Part shown: positions 8,343 through 17,040 of the stretch, in pieces
Numbering within the stretch: the stretch's first letter is position 1
How the letters are laid out: every line of letters begins with the position of its first letter
From: G958296245 sp963664035
Lineage (GTDB): Bacteria; Chloroflexota; Dehalococcoidia; Lucifugimonadales; G958296245
Assembly (NCBI GenBank): GCA_963664035.2
Contig: OY760867.2
Coordinates: 2,294,001 to 2,358,000 of the forward strand
DNA length: 64,000 nucleotides
Direction: 5' to 3'
Program-made: the position numbers and the translations under genes
The notes under the pieces: model-generated
Told to the model about the DNA's origin: nothing
The model's database searches: none
The model's input: the letters and a program-made list of their open reading frames with translations, nothing else

Positions 8343-9341
8343 TTGCCCAACACGTCGGGCCCCGTAGCAGGAAGGGAGCAGGCGCAAATGGACATGGAGA
8401 CGCGTGTAGGGCGGCTTTGCGGGTGCTACGTGACGATCCCGACCATGTTCAGGGACGGCGACCTCGCGCTCGATCTGCCGGCGGTGCGCCGGCACGTGAG
8501 GTTCCTGCTGGACGGCGGGCTCGAGACGGGCAACGCGGTGCTGCTGGCTGGCGGCGCGGCCGGGGACTTCTCGACCATGACGTTCGACGAGCGCGTGGCG
8601 CTGACCGACGCGGTGGTGCAGGAGGCGGAGGGCAGGATACCGGTCATCCTGGGCGCGCAGACCACCAGCACGGCGGAGCTCGAGGCGCTGACGAAGGCGG
8701 CGGAGCGCGTCGGGGCCGAGTACGTGCAGGTGTCGCCGCCGTACTACTTCGAGGCGACCGAGGGAGACTTCTACGAGTACATCGTCGCCGCCTCCGAGGC
8801 CGCGGACGTGGGCATCATCATATACAACACCTTCTGGACGAGCAGCAACGTCTCGCTGGACATGGTGGACAGGCTCACCGAGCTGTCCAACGTGGTGGGG
8901 TTGAAGTGGTCGACGCCGGGGCTGGCGTTCATGGCGTTCGAGCGCGCCCTCGTCCGATACGCGGGCCGGCTGAGCGTGATCGACAACAGGCTCAGCTACG
9001 TCACCAGCCACATGATGGGCGCGCGGGGGATCGAGCTGCACCCGACGAACTACTGGCCGCAGTGGGGCGCCAGGACCTGGGAGCTGCTGGAGGCGGGCGA
9101 GTACGCCGAGGCGCAGGGGGAGTTGGTGCGGGTCGTCATCCCGTTCTACGAGGTGTGGGAGGAGATGGCCGCCTACACCGGCGGGGACGGCTACCTGGAC
9201 AAGCTGTGCCTGGAGTTGATCGGCCTCGGTTCCAGCCGGTGTAGGCCGCCGACGAGGGACGTACGCGACCGGTTCCGCGAGCGTACCCGCGAGATGCTCG
9301 CGCAGTGCGGCGTGCCCGGGGTCCTGCCTGCCTCCCCATAG
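8343..9341 (+). CDS. DapA/dihydrodipicolinate synthase family lyase
   Basis: Member of the N-acetylneuraminate lyase/DHDPS superfamily, which makes or cleaves C-C bonds of pyruvate-like substrates through a lysine Schiff base. Family blocks are GCYVTIPTMFRDGD near the N-terminus, ETGNAVLLAGGAAGDFSTM (equivalent to the GSTGE loop), VQVSPPYYF, and the catalytic lysine in NVVGLKWSTPG. The substrate is unknown. The annotated TTG start follows the aminotransferase by 14 nt; an in-frame ATG at 8389, preceded by AGGGAGCAGG, is an attractive alternative giving MDMETRVGRL. It forms a two-gene operon with the HemL-like gene. Confidence 0.88.
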   Translation: MPNTSGPVAGREQAQMDMETRVGRLCGCYVTIPTMFRDGDLALDLPAVRRHVRFLLDGGLETGNAVLLAGGAAGDFSTMTFDERVALTDAVVQEAEGRIPVILGAQTTSTAELEALTKAAERVGAEYVQVSPPYYFEATEGDFYEYIVAASEAADVGIIIYNTFWTSSNVSLDMVDRLTELSNVVGLKWSTPGLAFMAFERALVRYAGRLSVIDNRLSYVTSHMMGARGIELHPTNYWPQWGARTWELLEAGEYAEAQGELVRVVIPFYEVWEEMAAYTGGDGYLDKLCLELIGLGSSRCRPPTRDVRDRFRERTREMLAQCGVPGVLPASP

Positions 9342-9345
9342 CGCG

Positions 9346-9558
9346 TTATCCCAAGAGCTTCACGATTGCAGCTACGGCAGCCAGGCCGGCAAGCTGCAGC
9401 CCGGCCAAGCCTACGACCGCCTTGGTCAGATCGCCCCTCAACTCGGCTTTGAGGTCGGCGAGGTCCGCCTTGGTAGCCAGGTGACGAAGCTCTGTACGGA
9501 ACTCAGTCTCCAGATTGGATACCCGCTGTTCCAGCGTCACCATAATGCCCTGCCTCAA
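9346..9558 (-). CDS. Small coiled-coil protein with C-terminal membrane helix
   Basis: A 70-residue (or 65-residue, starting at the second Met) protein with an amphipathic heptad region (VSNLETEFRTELRHLATKADLADLK) and a C-terminal hydrophobic helix (LAGLQLAGLAAVAAIVKLL). This layout is that of small DUF1640/XhlA-like proteins. It is convergent with the DapA-like gene, ending 5 bp from it. No function can be assigned. Confidence 0.6.
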   Translation of the reverse strand: MRQGIMVTLEQRVSNLETEFRTELRHLATKADLADLKAELRGDLTKAVVGLAGLQLAGLAAVAAIVKLLG

Positions 9559-9632
9559 AGTATTGACACATTGTGCGCGAGCACGACACGCTCGTCAACC
9601 AATTTCAGGTACGCTCGTCGTCTCGGTCGTTC

Positions 9633-9757
9633 GGCCAAAATCCCCCACCTAAATGGCGGGGCGCTACTGGGCAAGGGGAGGGCTGGTTTGAAACCAGCCC
9701 CTACGGGGTGATGGCCGATAGATGTGGCGCTGAACGTGGAGGCGGTGGATTTGGGGG
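9633..9757. repeat. Dispersed palindromic element, copy 1
   Basis: Begins GGCCAAAATCCCCCACC and ends near GGTGGATTTGGGG, which is roughly complementary to the beginning. The centre (9681-9699) is the perfect palindrome GGCTGGTTTGAAACCAGCC followed by CCTACGG. Other copies lie at 9796, 33111, 45253 and 56838. There is no coding potential; it looks like a REP/MITE-type intergenic element. Confidence 0.85.
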
Positions 9758-9795
9758 TACGCTCGGGTACGCTCGTCGCCTCGATTGTTCGGTTC

Positions 9796-10145
9796 GGCCA
9801 AAATCCCCCACCTAAATGGCGGTGGCGCTACAGGGCAAGGGGAGGGCTGGTTTGAAACCATCTGCTCCAACTAATTCGACGAAATGGGGTGTTTCGTACC
9901 TGATTTGCCCATGTTGGACCGCCGGTCACTGCCTTGAAAGGAACCAGCAGACGTATAACCCGGCAGGTAGACCGGAGTGAACGTGTTCGATTGATTCGAA
10001 TCGAGGCAAAACAGAACATGGATTCTGTCTCTTGGACGCCCTCTCAAAGCTAAAATGGTAATTAGTTGGAGCGAATGGTTTGAAACCAGCCCCTACAGGA
10101 GTGATGGCTGCCCTACGGGGCGATGGCCGATAGATATGGCGCTGA
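9796..10145. repeat. Dispersed palindromic element, copy 2, interrupted by a 215-bp insertion
   Basis: The left part (9796-9860) matches copy 1 up to the middle of the palindromic core. The right part resumes at 10076 with the rest of the core and the CCTAC...GATGGCCGATAG tail. Removing 9861-10075 plus one of the flanking 13-mers restores the canonical core exactly. Confidence 0.8.
9861..10075. mobile_element. MITE-like insertion with 13-bp terminal inverted repeats
   Basis: A 215-bp noncoding insertion. GCTCCAACTAATT at 9864-9876 is the exact reverse complement of AATTAGTTGGAGC at 10060-10072. The insertion is flanked by TGGTTTGAAACCA on both sides (9848-9860 and 10076-10088), consistent with a 13-bp target-site duplication in the palindromic core of a dispersed repeat. 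No transposase is encoded, so it would need mobilisation in trans. The element family is not recognised. Confidence 0.7.
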
Positions 10146-10269
10146 ATGGTTACCGAGCGAGGGTTGTGACCTCAAACTACGGTTCGCAGACGGAATGTGA
10201 CAGATTGCTACGGGTGCCAAGTTTTTCGCTCCGTGCCGGGCGGAGACCCGGCGATGGAGCCTCCACCGC

Positions 10270-11850
10270 CTAGGGTATCGCGCGGCCGGCTAGGACGCCC
10301 GTGCAGTGGTCGTTGTCCACGGCCACCTCGCCGTTGACCAGCACGTACGGGATGCCGATGGGGTACTGGCGCGGGTTGTCGTAGGTTGCGGTGTCGATGA
10401 CGCGCTCCGGGTCGAACACCGCCACGTCGGCGTAGTACCCCTTCTCGATGCGCCCGCGTCCCGTCAGCCCGAACCGCCGCGCGGGGTTGTCCGTCATCCG
10501 TTGCACCATCTGCTCCAGGCTCAACGTCCCGAACTGCCGCCGCAGCCGACCCAGGAACCTGGGGAACGCGCCGTAGCTCCTCGGATGGGGCATGCTGCCC
10601 GCCGGCGTGATGTCGCTGCAGACCATGTAGTCGGGCCGCGACAGCAGCTCCATGCAGTCGCGGCTCACCTGCTGCCACAGCGCCGTGCTCACCGGCGGCG
10701 CGCCCAGGTACCCCACGGCAAGCTCCTCCTCCAGCAGCAGCCGGCACAGCCCCTCGCCCAGCGTCTCGCCCGTATCCCTCACGATGTCCGGTAGGCTCAT
10801 CCCCTCCAGGCGGCCGTTCCGCGGCAGGTAGCAGAAGACCACCTCGTCCAGCGGCCGGTCGTACTCGTTGTCCAGGTAGTCCGCCATCTTCCGGCGCTCG
10901 GACGGGTCGCCGAGCCGGCGCAGCAGAGCGTCCGGCCCGCCCTCCTGCGCGTAGCTCGGCAGGTAGGACACCGGGATGCTGCTCCCCGCCGGGTAGGGGT
11001 AGATGTCCAGCGTGATGTCCGCGCCCTCCGCCTTGGCGCGGTCTATGTCCGACATGATGTATTCGATGCGCCCCGCCGTCTCCGGCGCCGTCCGGTAGTG
11101 GGCGAAGTGAAGTTTCACCCCGGAGCGCCGGGCGACCTCCAGCGCCTCCGGCACGCCTCCGCCTCCGTGCGCCCGCTCCGGGTTCGCCCGGCGCGGCTCC
11201 GCCATGTAGACCCCGCCGCGCTCGCGCACCGTCTTGCATATCTCGACCAGCTCCGCTGTGCTCGTCCACGGTCCGGGGTAGTAGCTCGACCCGGTGGTGA
11301 ACCCCACCGCCCCCTGCTCCAACCCCTCGACCACGAGCCGCTTGTACCGCTCCATCGCCTCGCCGGTCAGCGGAACGTCCCTGAAGCCGACCGCCTCCAG
11401 GCGCACCGTCCCGTTGGGCACCATGTAGACCGTGTTCACCGACACCTTCCGGTCGTAGTTCGCCCGGAACGCGGCGACGCTGCTCACGTCCAGGTCCTCG
11501 GGCGGGAACTCCAGAAGCCCCGACAGCCACTTCCGGTACATCCGGTACTTCTCCGGCGACAGCGGCGCGTACGACATCCCGTCGATGCCCAGGAACTCCG
11601 TCGTGATCCCCTGCCGGATGCCGTTCGCGTGCTGCGGGTCCAGCAGCAGCGAGCCCTCCGAGTGCGTGTGCGTGTCGATGAAGCCCGGCGAAACGGCGTG
11701 GCCCCGCGCGTCGATGACCCGCCTCGCCTCCGCGAGCGCCAGGTCCCCGACGGCGGCAATCCGCCCGTTCTCGATGCCCACGTCGGCCGGGAACGAGGGC
11801 CTCCCCGAGCCGTCCACGACCGTGCCGCCTGAGATGACGATGTCGAACAT
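10270..11850 (-). CDS. N-acyl-D-amino-acid deacylase (D-aminoacylase), copy 1
   Basis: Amidohydrolase-superfamily enzyme hydrolysing N-acyl-D-amino acids. The 526-residue protein starts MFDIVISGGTVVDGSGRPSF and carries the metal-binding SPGFIDTHTHSEG motif near residue 57. GITTEFLGIDGMSYAPLS and GLTGRGRIEKGYYADVAVFDPE are family C-terminal features. The second copy at 34414-35994 has exactly the same length and closely similar sequence, including LPHPRSYG/AYGTFPRFLGRLRR-type blocks. The frame stays open upstream of ATG 11850, but that extension has no homology and overlaps a divergent gene. Role: scavenging of D-amino-acid derivatives. Confidence 0.92.
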   Translation of the reverse strand: MFDIVISGGTVVDGSGRPSFPADVGIENGRIAAVGDLALAEARRVIDARGHAVSPGFIDTHTHSEGSLLLDPQHANGIRQGITTEFLGIDGMSYAPLSPEKYRMYRKWLSGLLEFPPEDLDVSSVAAFRANYDRKVSVNTVYMVPNGTVRLEAVGFRDVPLTGEAMERYKRLVVEGLEQGAVGFTTGSSYYPGPWTSTAELVEICKTVRERGGVYMAEPRRANPERAHGGGGVPEALEVARRSGVKLHFAHYRTAPETAGRIEYIMSDIDRAKAEGADITLDIYPYPAGSSIPVSYLPSYAQEGGPDALLRRLGDPSERRKMADYLDNEYDRPLDEVVFCYLPRNGRLEGMSLPDIVRDTGETLGEGLCRLLLEEELAVGYLGAPPVSTALWQQVSRDCMELLSRPDYMVCSDITPAGSMPHPRSYGAFPRFLGRLRRQFGTLSLEQMVQRMTDNPARRFGLTGRGRIEKGYYADVAVFDPERVIDTATYDNPRQYPIGIPYVLVNGEVAVDNDHCTGVLAGRAIP

Positions 11851-11950
11851 TGGCGCTTGCCTCCACATGGATGCGCGGATGCGAGTAGAATAGCATCGGG
11901 ACGGCGGCCTTCCAAGGCGCTGCCGGTCCAAGTCATTCACTGTTCGAGCG

Positions 11951-12751
11951 GTGTCGGTTGTAACGATGTGGGCATTGCTGGTAATTATCGGCTTCATGAC
12001 GTTCGCCGTAGGCGTCACGTGGTTCGCTTGGACCGTGGTCAAGAGGCGGCCCATCGAGCAGTTCCCGGGCGGCGCGGGCCTGCTGGCCCTGGCCCTCCTG
12101 GGGCTACTCGTGCTGCTCATAGGCATTGGCGTCATGCCGGGACCCGCCCCCCAGGCGGCGCCGGAGTCGGACGGCGACGCCGAGCTCAGGGCCGAGCTTG
12201 CCGAGACCAGGGCGCAGCTTGGAGCGGTCCGGCGTGACGTGGACGCCGTTCGCGCGCGGCTGGAAGAGGTGGAGGAGGCCGCCTCCGGCCTTGCCGAGTC
12301 GGTTGCGTGGCTGGAGGCGCTCGAGCGAGCCGAGGCCCCGGTGGTCGTCGACGGCCCCGTTACGGCCCTCTCCAACGGGGACGTCGATGCCGTCGACCGC
12401 CTGGTGTTCGGCATAAGGAACAGGTCGAGGGTCGTCGCCTTTCCCCTGACGGCCTCCAGTACGCACGTCAGCTACTCCGACGAGGACCTGGGCGTCGGTG
12501 TACTCGACTTCCACGAGGAGGCCCCTTCGGAAGCCGCGAATGGCTGGAGCGTCCGTTGGACCGAGGGCGAGGGCCCCAATCTCGGCCCGGGCGAGGTTGC
12601 CGAGATCACCATCAGCCTCCTGGGGTTGGACCCGAGGCTGACGGCGGGCAAGCAGTTCGTCATAGAGGTCGAGCTGCCCGGACAGCTGCCCATCGAGATG
12701 GTCCGCGCGACCCCGCCCGAGCTTGCGCCCGTCATGGAGCTCGGCCCCTAG
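11951..12751 (+). CDS. Membrane-anchored coiled-coil protein with beta-rich C-terminal domain
   Basis: Unrecognised 266-residue protein starting with GTG (or ATG 11966). Two hydrophobic helices (about residues 6-30 and 41-60) are followed by a charged coiled coil of roughly 50 residues (AELRAELAETRAQLGAV onward). A 145-residue outer domain predicted as beta strands comes last. The C-terminal part (LGPGEVAEITISL, GKQFVIEVELP, TPPELAPVMELG) reads like the end of archaeal flagellins, in which a GE.v.i-type strand precedes an FTIE strand and a T-P-P segment. This resemblance is from memory and weak. It is divergent from the D-aminoacylase and upstream of rplI. Confidence 0.7.
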   Translation: MSVVTMWALLVIIGFMTFAVGVTWFAWTVVKRRPIEQFPGGAGLLALALLGLLVLLIGIGVMPGPAPQAAPESDGDAELRAELAETRAQLGAVRRDVDAVRARLEEVEEAASGLAESVAWLEALERAEAPVVVDGPVTALSNGDVDAVDRLVFGIRNRSRVVAFPLTASSTHVSYSDEDLGVGVLDFHEEAPSEAANGWSVRWTEGEGPNLGPGEVAEITISLLGLDPRLTAGKQFVIEVELPGQLPIEMVRATPPELAPVMELGP

Positions 12752-12894
12752 AGGTTGGGCCGACCTGCCCATATCAGCGCCGATTCGGGCGCCTCAGCCT
12801 AGCGGTTCGGGGCCGTACTCTGTAGACTCAGGGCAGGCCGGCGCCCGCTCAGCAGTAGGGCGTCGGACCGAGCCATTTTTTCGAGGTACTGTCG

Positions 12895-13455
12895 ATGAGA
12901 GTTGTATTCCTGGAAGACGTCAGCGGGGTAGCGTTGGGAGGAGAGGTCAAGGAGGTGAAGGGCGGGTTCGCCCGCAACTACCTCATTCCCCAGAAGCTGG
13001 CGATTCCGGCGACGCCGGACGCGCTGCAACGGGTGGAGCGCCTGGGCAAGCAGGCCGAGGAGCATCGTATCAAGACGCTCCAGGACATGAAGGAGCTGGG
13101 GGCGCTGCTCGAAGGCTCCACGGTGGACGTCCCCATGAGGGCGGGCGCCTCGGGCCGCCTCTACGGCTCGGTCACCAACGCCATCGTCGCCGAAGGGTTG
13201 TCGAAGATGACCGGGCGCGAGATTGACCGCCGCACCATCGAGCTCCCCGACTCCGTGCGGGAGGTGGGCATATTCGACGCGCGGCTGAGGCTCCACGCCG
13301 AGGTGACGGCCACCGTGTCGGTGCTCGTACACCCGGTCGGCTCGGACCCCGACGAGGTACGGGCCGCCCTGGAGGCCGGCGACGCCGAGGCGGAGGCGGA
13401 GGAGAACGGCGCCGCCGAGGAGCCGCCGCAGGCGGAACCGGAGTCTCCCGAGTAG
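12895..13455 (+). CDS. rplI: 50S ribosomal protein bL9
   Basis: L9 binds 23S rRNA through its N-terminal domain and affects frame maintenance. The product opens MRVVFLEDVSGVALGGEVKE, with the signature block GGFARNYLIPQKLA. A connecting helix and the C-terminal domain follow (GRLYGSVTNAIVAEGL, RRTIELPDSVREVGIFD). An extra acidic tail of about 35 residues, rich in Glu, Ala and Pro, extends beyond the usual ~150 residues. It precedes dnaB, the common bacterial rplI-dnaB arrangement. Confidence 0.97.
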   Translation: MRVVFLEDVSGVALGGEVKEVKGGFARNYLIPQKLAIPATPDALQRVERLGKQAEEHRIKTLQDMKELGALLEGSTVDVPMRAGASGRLYGSVTNAIVAEGLSKMTGREIDRRTIELPDSVREVGIFDARLRLHAEVTATVSVLVHPVGSDPDEVRAALEAGDAEAEAEENGAAEEPPQAEPESPE

Positions 13456-13551
13456 GGAGCCGCCCGCCCGGAGCCGGCAATGCCGCTGGCTTCGGTATTG
13501 GGACCGCAGCCCGGCCCGCCGGGGCTGTGCCGGACCTAGCATCTTCCCCCT

Positions 13552-14958
13552 GTGGAAGGAGAGATTGCGCAGTTGTACGCCGAACGACTACTTCCCCACG
13601 ACGCGGAGGCGGAAGAGGCCGTCATAGGCTCCATCCTCATAGACGGCGAGTCCCTGACCAAGGTCACCCCGTTCCTGCGCTCCGGCGACTTCTACATCGC
13701 CAGGGCGCGGCTGTGCTTCGAGGCCTGCGTGCCCCTCTTCGAGCGCGGCGAGGCCATCAACCAGGTCACCGTCGCCCACGAGCTCTCCCTGCGCGGCGCC
13801 CTGGAGGACGTGGGCGGCGCCGCCTACCTGGCGCACCTCGTGCGCACCGTGCCCACCTCCGTCCACGTCGAGCACTACGGCCGCATAGTGCAGCGCACCT
13901 CCATCATGAGGCAGCTCATATCTGCCGCCGGCGACATCGCGGCCATAGGCTACGAGGGAGACCCGGACACGGACACCGCCCTGCGGAAGGCCGAGGACGT
14001 GCTCTACGGGGTGCGCACCGGCAGGGGGACGCGCGACTTCGTCCACATCCGGGAGGTGCTCGACGCCTACATGGAGGAGTCCGCTTCGCTGGACCTGGAG
14101 CGGGACCTGCACCTGGCGCCCATACCGACCGGGTTCACCGACCTGGACAAGCTGCTCGGCGGCGGCCTGCAGCGCTCCGACATGGTGGTGGTCGCGGCCA
14201 GGCCCAGCCTCGGCAAGAGCACCCTCGCGTTCAACATAGCCCGCCACAGCTCGGAGCAGGGCGCGCGCGTGGGGGTCTTCAGCCTCGAGATGAGCGCGGA
14301 GCAGATCGGCATACGCCTCCTCTCCAGCGAGGCCAACGTGGACAGCCACCGCCTGCGCCTCGGAATGGTGAGCGAAGCCGAGCACCGGCGCGAGCTGGAC
14401 GCCATCGGCCTGCTGTCCGACCTGCCCATATACATCGACGACACCCCTGTGCAGGGCATGGTGGAGATGCGCGGCAAGGCGCGGCGACTTCAGGCCGAGC
14501 GCGGCCTGGACCTCCTCATCGTCGACTACCTCCAGCTCATGACCGGCGGCAACCGCCGGGACTACAACCGCGTGCAGGAGATGGGCGACTTCTCCAGGGC
14601 GCTCAAGGGGCTCGCCAGGGACATGGACATCCCGGTGCTGGCCTGCTCGCAGCTGAGCCGCGCCCCGGAGCAGAGGCCGTCGCACCGGCCCATCCTGTCC
14701 GACCTGCGCGAGAGCGGCAGCATCGAGCAGGACGCGGACGTGGTGGCCTTCATATACCGCGAGGACAAGTACACCACCCGCGACGAGTGGGAGAAGCGCA
14801 ACCCAAGCGACCCCTACCCGGAGAACATCGCCGAGGTGATAGTCGCCAAGCACAGGAACGGCCCGACCGGCGAGGTGCCGCTCTACTTCCGCAACGACGT
14901 CGTCAGGTTCGAGAGCCTCGACCTTTCCGCCCGCTCCAGGGAGCTCGCGGAACCATGA
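13552..14958 (+). CDS. dnaB: Replicative DNA helicase DnaB
   Basis: Hexameric 5'-3' helicase of the replication fork. The N-terminal domain opens RLLPHDAEAEEAVIGSIL. The RecA-like domain starts near residue 185 with IPTGFTDLDKLLGGGLQ; Walker A is ARPSLGKST, FSLEMSAEQIGIRLL follows, then LLIVDYLQLM (Walker B) and the arginine-finger region ending VAKHRNGPTGEV. Length 468 aa is normal. GTG 13552 is one possible start. TTG 13573, preceded by AAGGAGAG, is at least as good and matches where DnaB proteins usually begin. Its stop overlaps the next gene's start (ATGA). Confidence 0.97.
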   Translation: MEGEIAQLYAERLLPHDAEAEEAVIGSILIDGESLTKVTPFLRSGDFYIARARLCFEACVPLFERGEAINQVTVAHELSLRGALEDVGGAAYLAHLVRTVPTSVHVEHYGRIVQRTSIMRQLISAAGDIAAIGYEGDPDTDTALRKAEDVLYGVRTGRGTRDFVHIREVLDAYMEESASLDLERDLHLAPIPTGFTDLDKLLGGGLQRSDMVVVAARPSLGKSTLAFNIARHSSEQGARVGVFSLEMSAEQIGIRLLSSEANVDSHRLRLGMVSEAEHRRELDAIGLLSDLPIYIDDTPVQGMVEMRGKARRLQAERGLDLLIVDYLQLMTGGNRRDYNRVQEMGDFSRALKGLARDMDIPVLACSQLSRAPEQRPSHRPILSDLRESGSIEQDADVVAFIYREDKYTTRDEWEKRNPSDPYPENIAEVIVAKHRNGPTGEVPLYFRNDVVRFESLDLSARSRELAEP

Positions 14959-15653
14959 CCTCTCAGGCTGAGACGGAGAAGAACTTCGCCGGATTCCCCC
15001 GGCGGTCGCGGCTCACGGCGATGCCCAGCGTCCTACTGGGCCGCCTCCTCGAAGAGATAGACGACCTTGCGGAGCTGAAGTGTACCCTGCGCCTGGTATG
15101 GATGATCCAGAACAGCAGAGGGTTCCCGCGCTACGTGACCATCGACGACATCCTGGCGGACTCGGTCCTGCTCAACGGCCTCAGCGGGCCTGGCAGGGAC
15201 GCCGCCGCCGAGGTCCGCCGGGGCCTGGGGCTGGCGGTCCGGCGCGGGACGGTGCTGACCGGCTCGCTGCTGCGCGGCGGCCAGACCGTGCAGGTCTACG
15301 CCGTCAACTCGGAGGCTGAGCGTAGAGCGTTCGAGGAGATGACGGAAGCCGCTATTGCGGAAGCGCCGCCCCAGGCGGACGCGCCCCAGGCAGAGCGGCC
15401 GAACATCTTCGCCCTCTACGAGAACAACATCGGCATGCTCAACCCCATCATCGCCGAGGAGCTGAAGCGGGCGGAGGAGACGTACCCAGACCCGTGGATC
15501 AGGGACGCCTTCCGTGAGGCGGTGACCCGAAACAAGAGAAGCTGGCGCTACATCGCCGTTATCCTGGACCGCTGGGACAGGGAGGGAAGGGACGATGGAA
15601 GACCTGTCGGAAGTCCTGAAAAGGCTGGCTACGAGAGATTCCTCGGAAGATAA
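14955..15653 (+). CDS. DnaD-domain replication protein
   Basis: Primosome-type protein of 232 residues, starting at the ATG that overlaps the dnaB stop by 4 nt. The N-terminal half looks like a winged-helix region (LECTLRLVWMIQN-like, YVTIDDILADS). The C-terminal half is a DnaD/DnaB_2 domain: NIFALYENNIGMLNPIIAEE, then WIRDAFREAV, and the hallmark RSWRYIAVILDRW. In Firmicutes such proteins help load DnaB with DnaI, and the operon order dnaB-dnaD-like-dnaI/dnaC-like supports this role. It overlaps the next gene by 59 nt. Confidence 0.88.
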   Translation: MTSQAETEKNFAGFPRRSRLTAMPSVLLGRLLEEIDDLAELKCTLRLVWMIQNSRGFPRYVTIDDILADSVLLNGLSGPGRDAAAEVRRGLGLAVRRGTVLTGSLLRGGQTVQVYAVNSEAERRAFEEMTEAAIAEAPPQADAPQAERPNIFALYENNIGMLNPIIAEELKRAEETYPDPWIRDAFREAVTRNKRSWRYIAVILDRWDREGRDDGRPVGSPEKAGYERFLGR

Positions 15654-16956
15654 CCCCTACCGGGACTCTGAGCCGGAAACGGAGAGGAAGAACGAGGACT
15701 GCCCCTACTGCCGGGGACGGGGCTGGTTCACGCCGGACGTGCCGGTGGGAGACCCTGGGTTCGGGCGGTTTGTCACCTGTGCCTGCCAGGAGGACAGGGT
15801 AGCCATAGAGAGGCGGTCCAGGCTCCTGCGCTACAGCAACCTGGCGTCGATGGGACGGTTCACCTTCGGCACCCTCGTTCCCGAGGGGCGCGGCCCGGAC
15901 ATAGAAGTGCGCCGCCGGTTCCAGGAGGCATACGAGGCTGCCGTAGCATATGCTGACCGCTCCAAGGGGTGGCTGGTCCTTACCGGCCCCCACGGCGCGG
16001 GGAAGACCCACCTGGCCGCCGCCATAGGCAACAGGCTCCTCGAGCAGGACCAGGTCGTCTTATTCTCCGACGTCCCCGACCTGCTCGACCACCTGCGGGC
16101 TTCTTTCAGCCCCACCAGCGAGGTGGGCTACAGCGACCTGTTCGACCTCGTGAAGGCCGCTCCCATTCTCATACTGGACGGCATAGACGGCATCAACCCG
16201 ACGCCCTGGGCACAGGAGAAGCTCCGCCAGGTCGTCAACCACCGCTTCAACACCCAGATGCCGACCGTGGCCACATGCGCCGGCTCCCTGAACGCCCTCG
16301 ACCCGTACATAGCCAGCCGCATGAGCACCGAGGGCCTCAGCCGCGTCCTAGAGCTTGGCGACCCGTCCGGCCCGGGTAGACGCCGGCTGGGGGCCATAGA
16401 ACCCGAGATGCTGCTCCGTATGACTTTCGACAGCTTCAAGGTGAGTGGCAACCACCTCGACAATAGCCAGCGGAAGAGCCTGGAAGATGCACTCAACGCT
16501 GCCAAGAGATTCGCAAAGAGGACAAAAGGCTGGTTTACGCTGTTCGGTGGCACAGGAGTGGGCAAGACACATCTCGCCGTCGCTATCGCAAACGAGCAGA
16601 TGAAGAATGGCAAGGAAGTCTTCTTCGTGCCGGTGTCCGACCTTCTGGACCACTTGAGGTTCACATACAGCCCCGAAAGCACCGTCACCTACGACCACCT
16701 CTTGGAGGAGGTGAAGAACGCCCCGCTGCTGGTGCTGGACGACCTGGGACGTGAGCACAGCACCCCCTGGGCCGCGGAGAAGCTATACCAGATCATCTCG
16801 CACCGCTACAATTCACGGGCCCTTACAGTGATCACAGCCACCGAAGAGTTTGCCGGCCGCAACGACCCTATAGCATCGCGAGTCAAGCATCATTCAGAGC
16901 GCGAAGGGGTCGGTGCGTATGTGCCCATCGAAGCGCCGGACTACCGCGCACGGTAG
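15595..16956 (+). CDS. Tandem DnaC/DnaI/IstB-like AAA+ ATPase (two ATPase domains in one chain), putative helicase loader
   Basis: A 453-residue protein containing two copies of a DnaC/DnaI-type AAA+ domain. An N-terminal candidate zinc site is C36, C39, C62, C64 (CPYC...CAC). Domain 1 has Walker A GPHGAGKTH (131-139), but its Walker B reads LILDGIDG, lacking the second acidic residue. Domain 2 has Walker A GGTGVGKTH (318-326) and an intact Walker B LLVLDDLGREHSTPWA. Both carry the loader-specific segment DLLDHLR, so the arrangement is an internal duplication. Usual DnaC/DnaI proteins have one such domain. Position after dnaB and the DnaD-like gene suggests a DnaB loader. Confidence 0.9.
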   Translation: MEDLSEVLKRLATRDSSEDNPYRDSEPETERKNEDCPYCRGRGWFTPDVPVGDPGFGRFVTCACQEDRVAIERRSRLLRYSNLASMGRFTFGTLVPEGRGPDIEVRRRFQEAYEAAVAYADRSKGWLVLTGPHGAGKTHLAAAIGNRLLEQDQVVLFSDVPDLLDHLRASFSPTSEVGYSDLFDLVKAAPILILDGIDGINPTPWAQEKLRQVVNHRFNTQMPTVATCAGSLNALDPYIASRMSTEGLSRVLELGDPSGPGRRRLGAIEPEMLLRMTFDSFKVSGNHLDNSQRKSLEDALNAAKRFAKRTKGWFTLFGGTGVGKTHLAVAIANEQMKNGKEVFFVPVSDLLDHLRFTYSPESTVTYDHLLEEVKNAPLLVLDDLGREHSTPWAAEKLYQIISHRYNSRALTVITATEEFAGRNDPIASRVKHHSEREGVGAYVPIEAPDYRAR

Positions 16957-17040
16957 GGGATTCCAACGACGAGCCTGAGCTAGGTGCCGCATCCATAGAC
17001 GGGCGGGTTGCCGCCCTTGGCGGGATTGCGGGAAGAGCGG
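16957..17040. other. Short gap between convergent genes
   Basis: The 84 bases between the loader stop and the hicB stop contain GGGCGGGTTGCCGCCCTTGG, a possible hairpin, and nothing else recognisable. Confidence 0.3.

Noticed and set aside
11851..12414. N-terminal extension of the first D-aminoacylase
   Set aside because: It is antisense to the coiled-coil membrane protein, and the paralogue at 34414-35994 starts with the same MFD opening without any extension.
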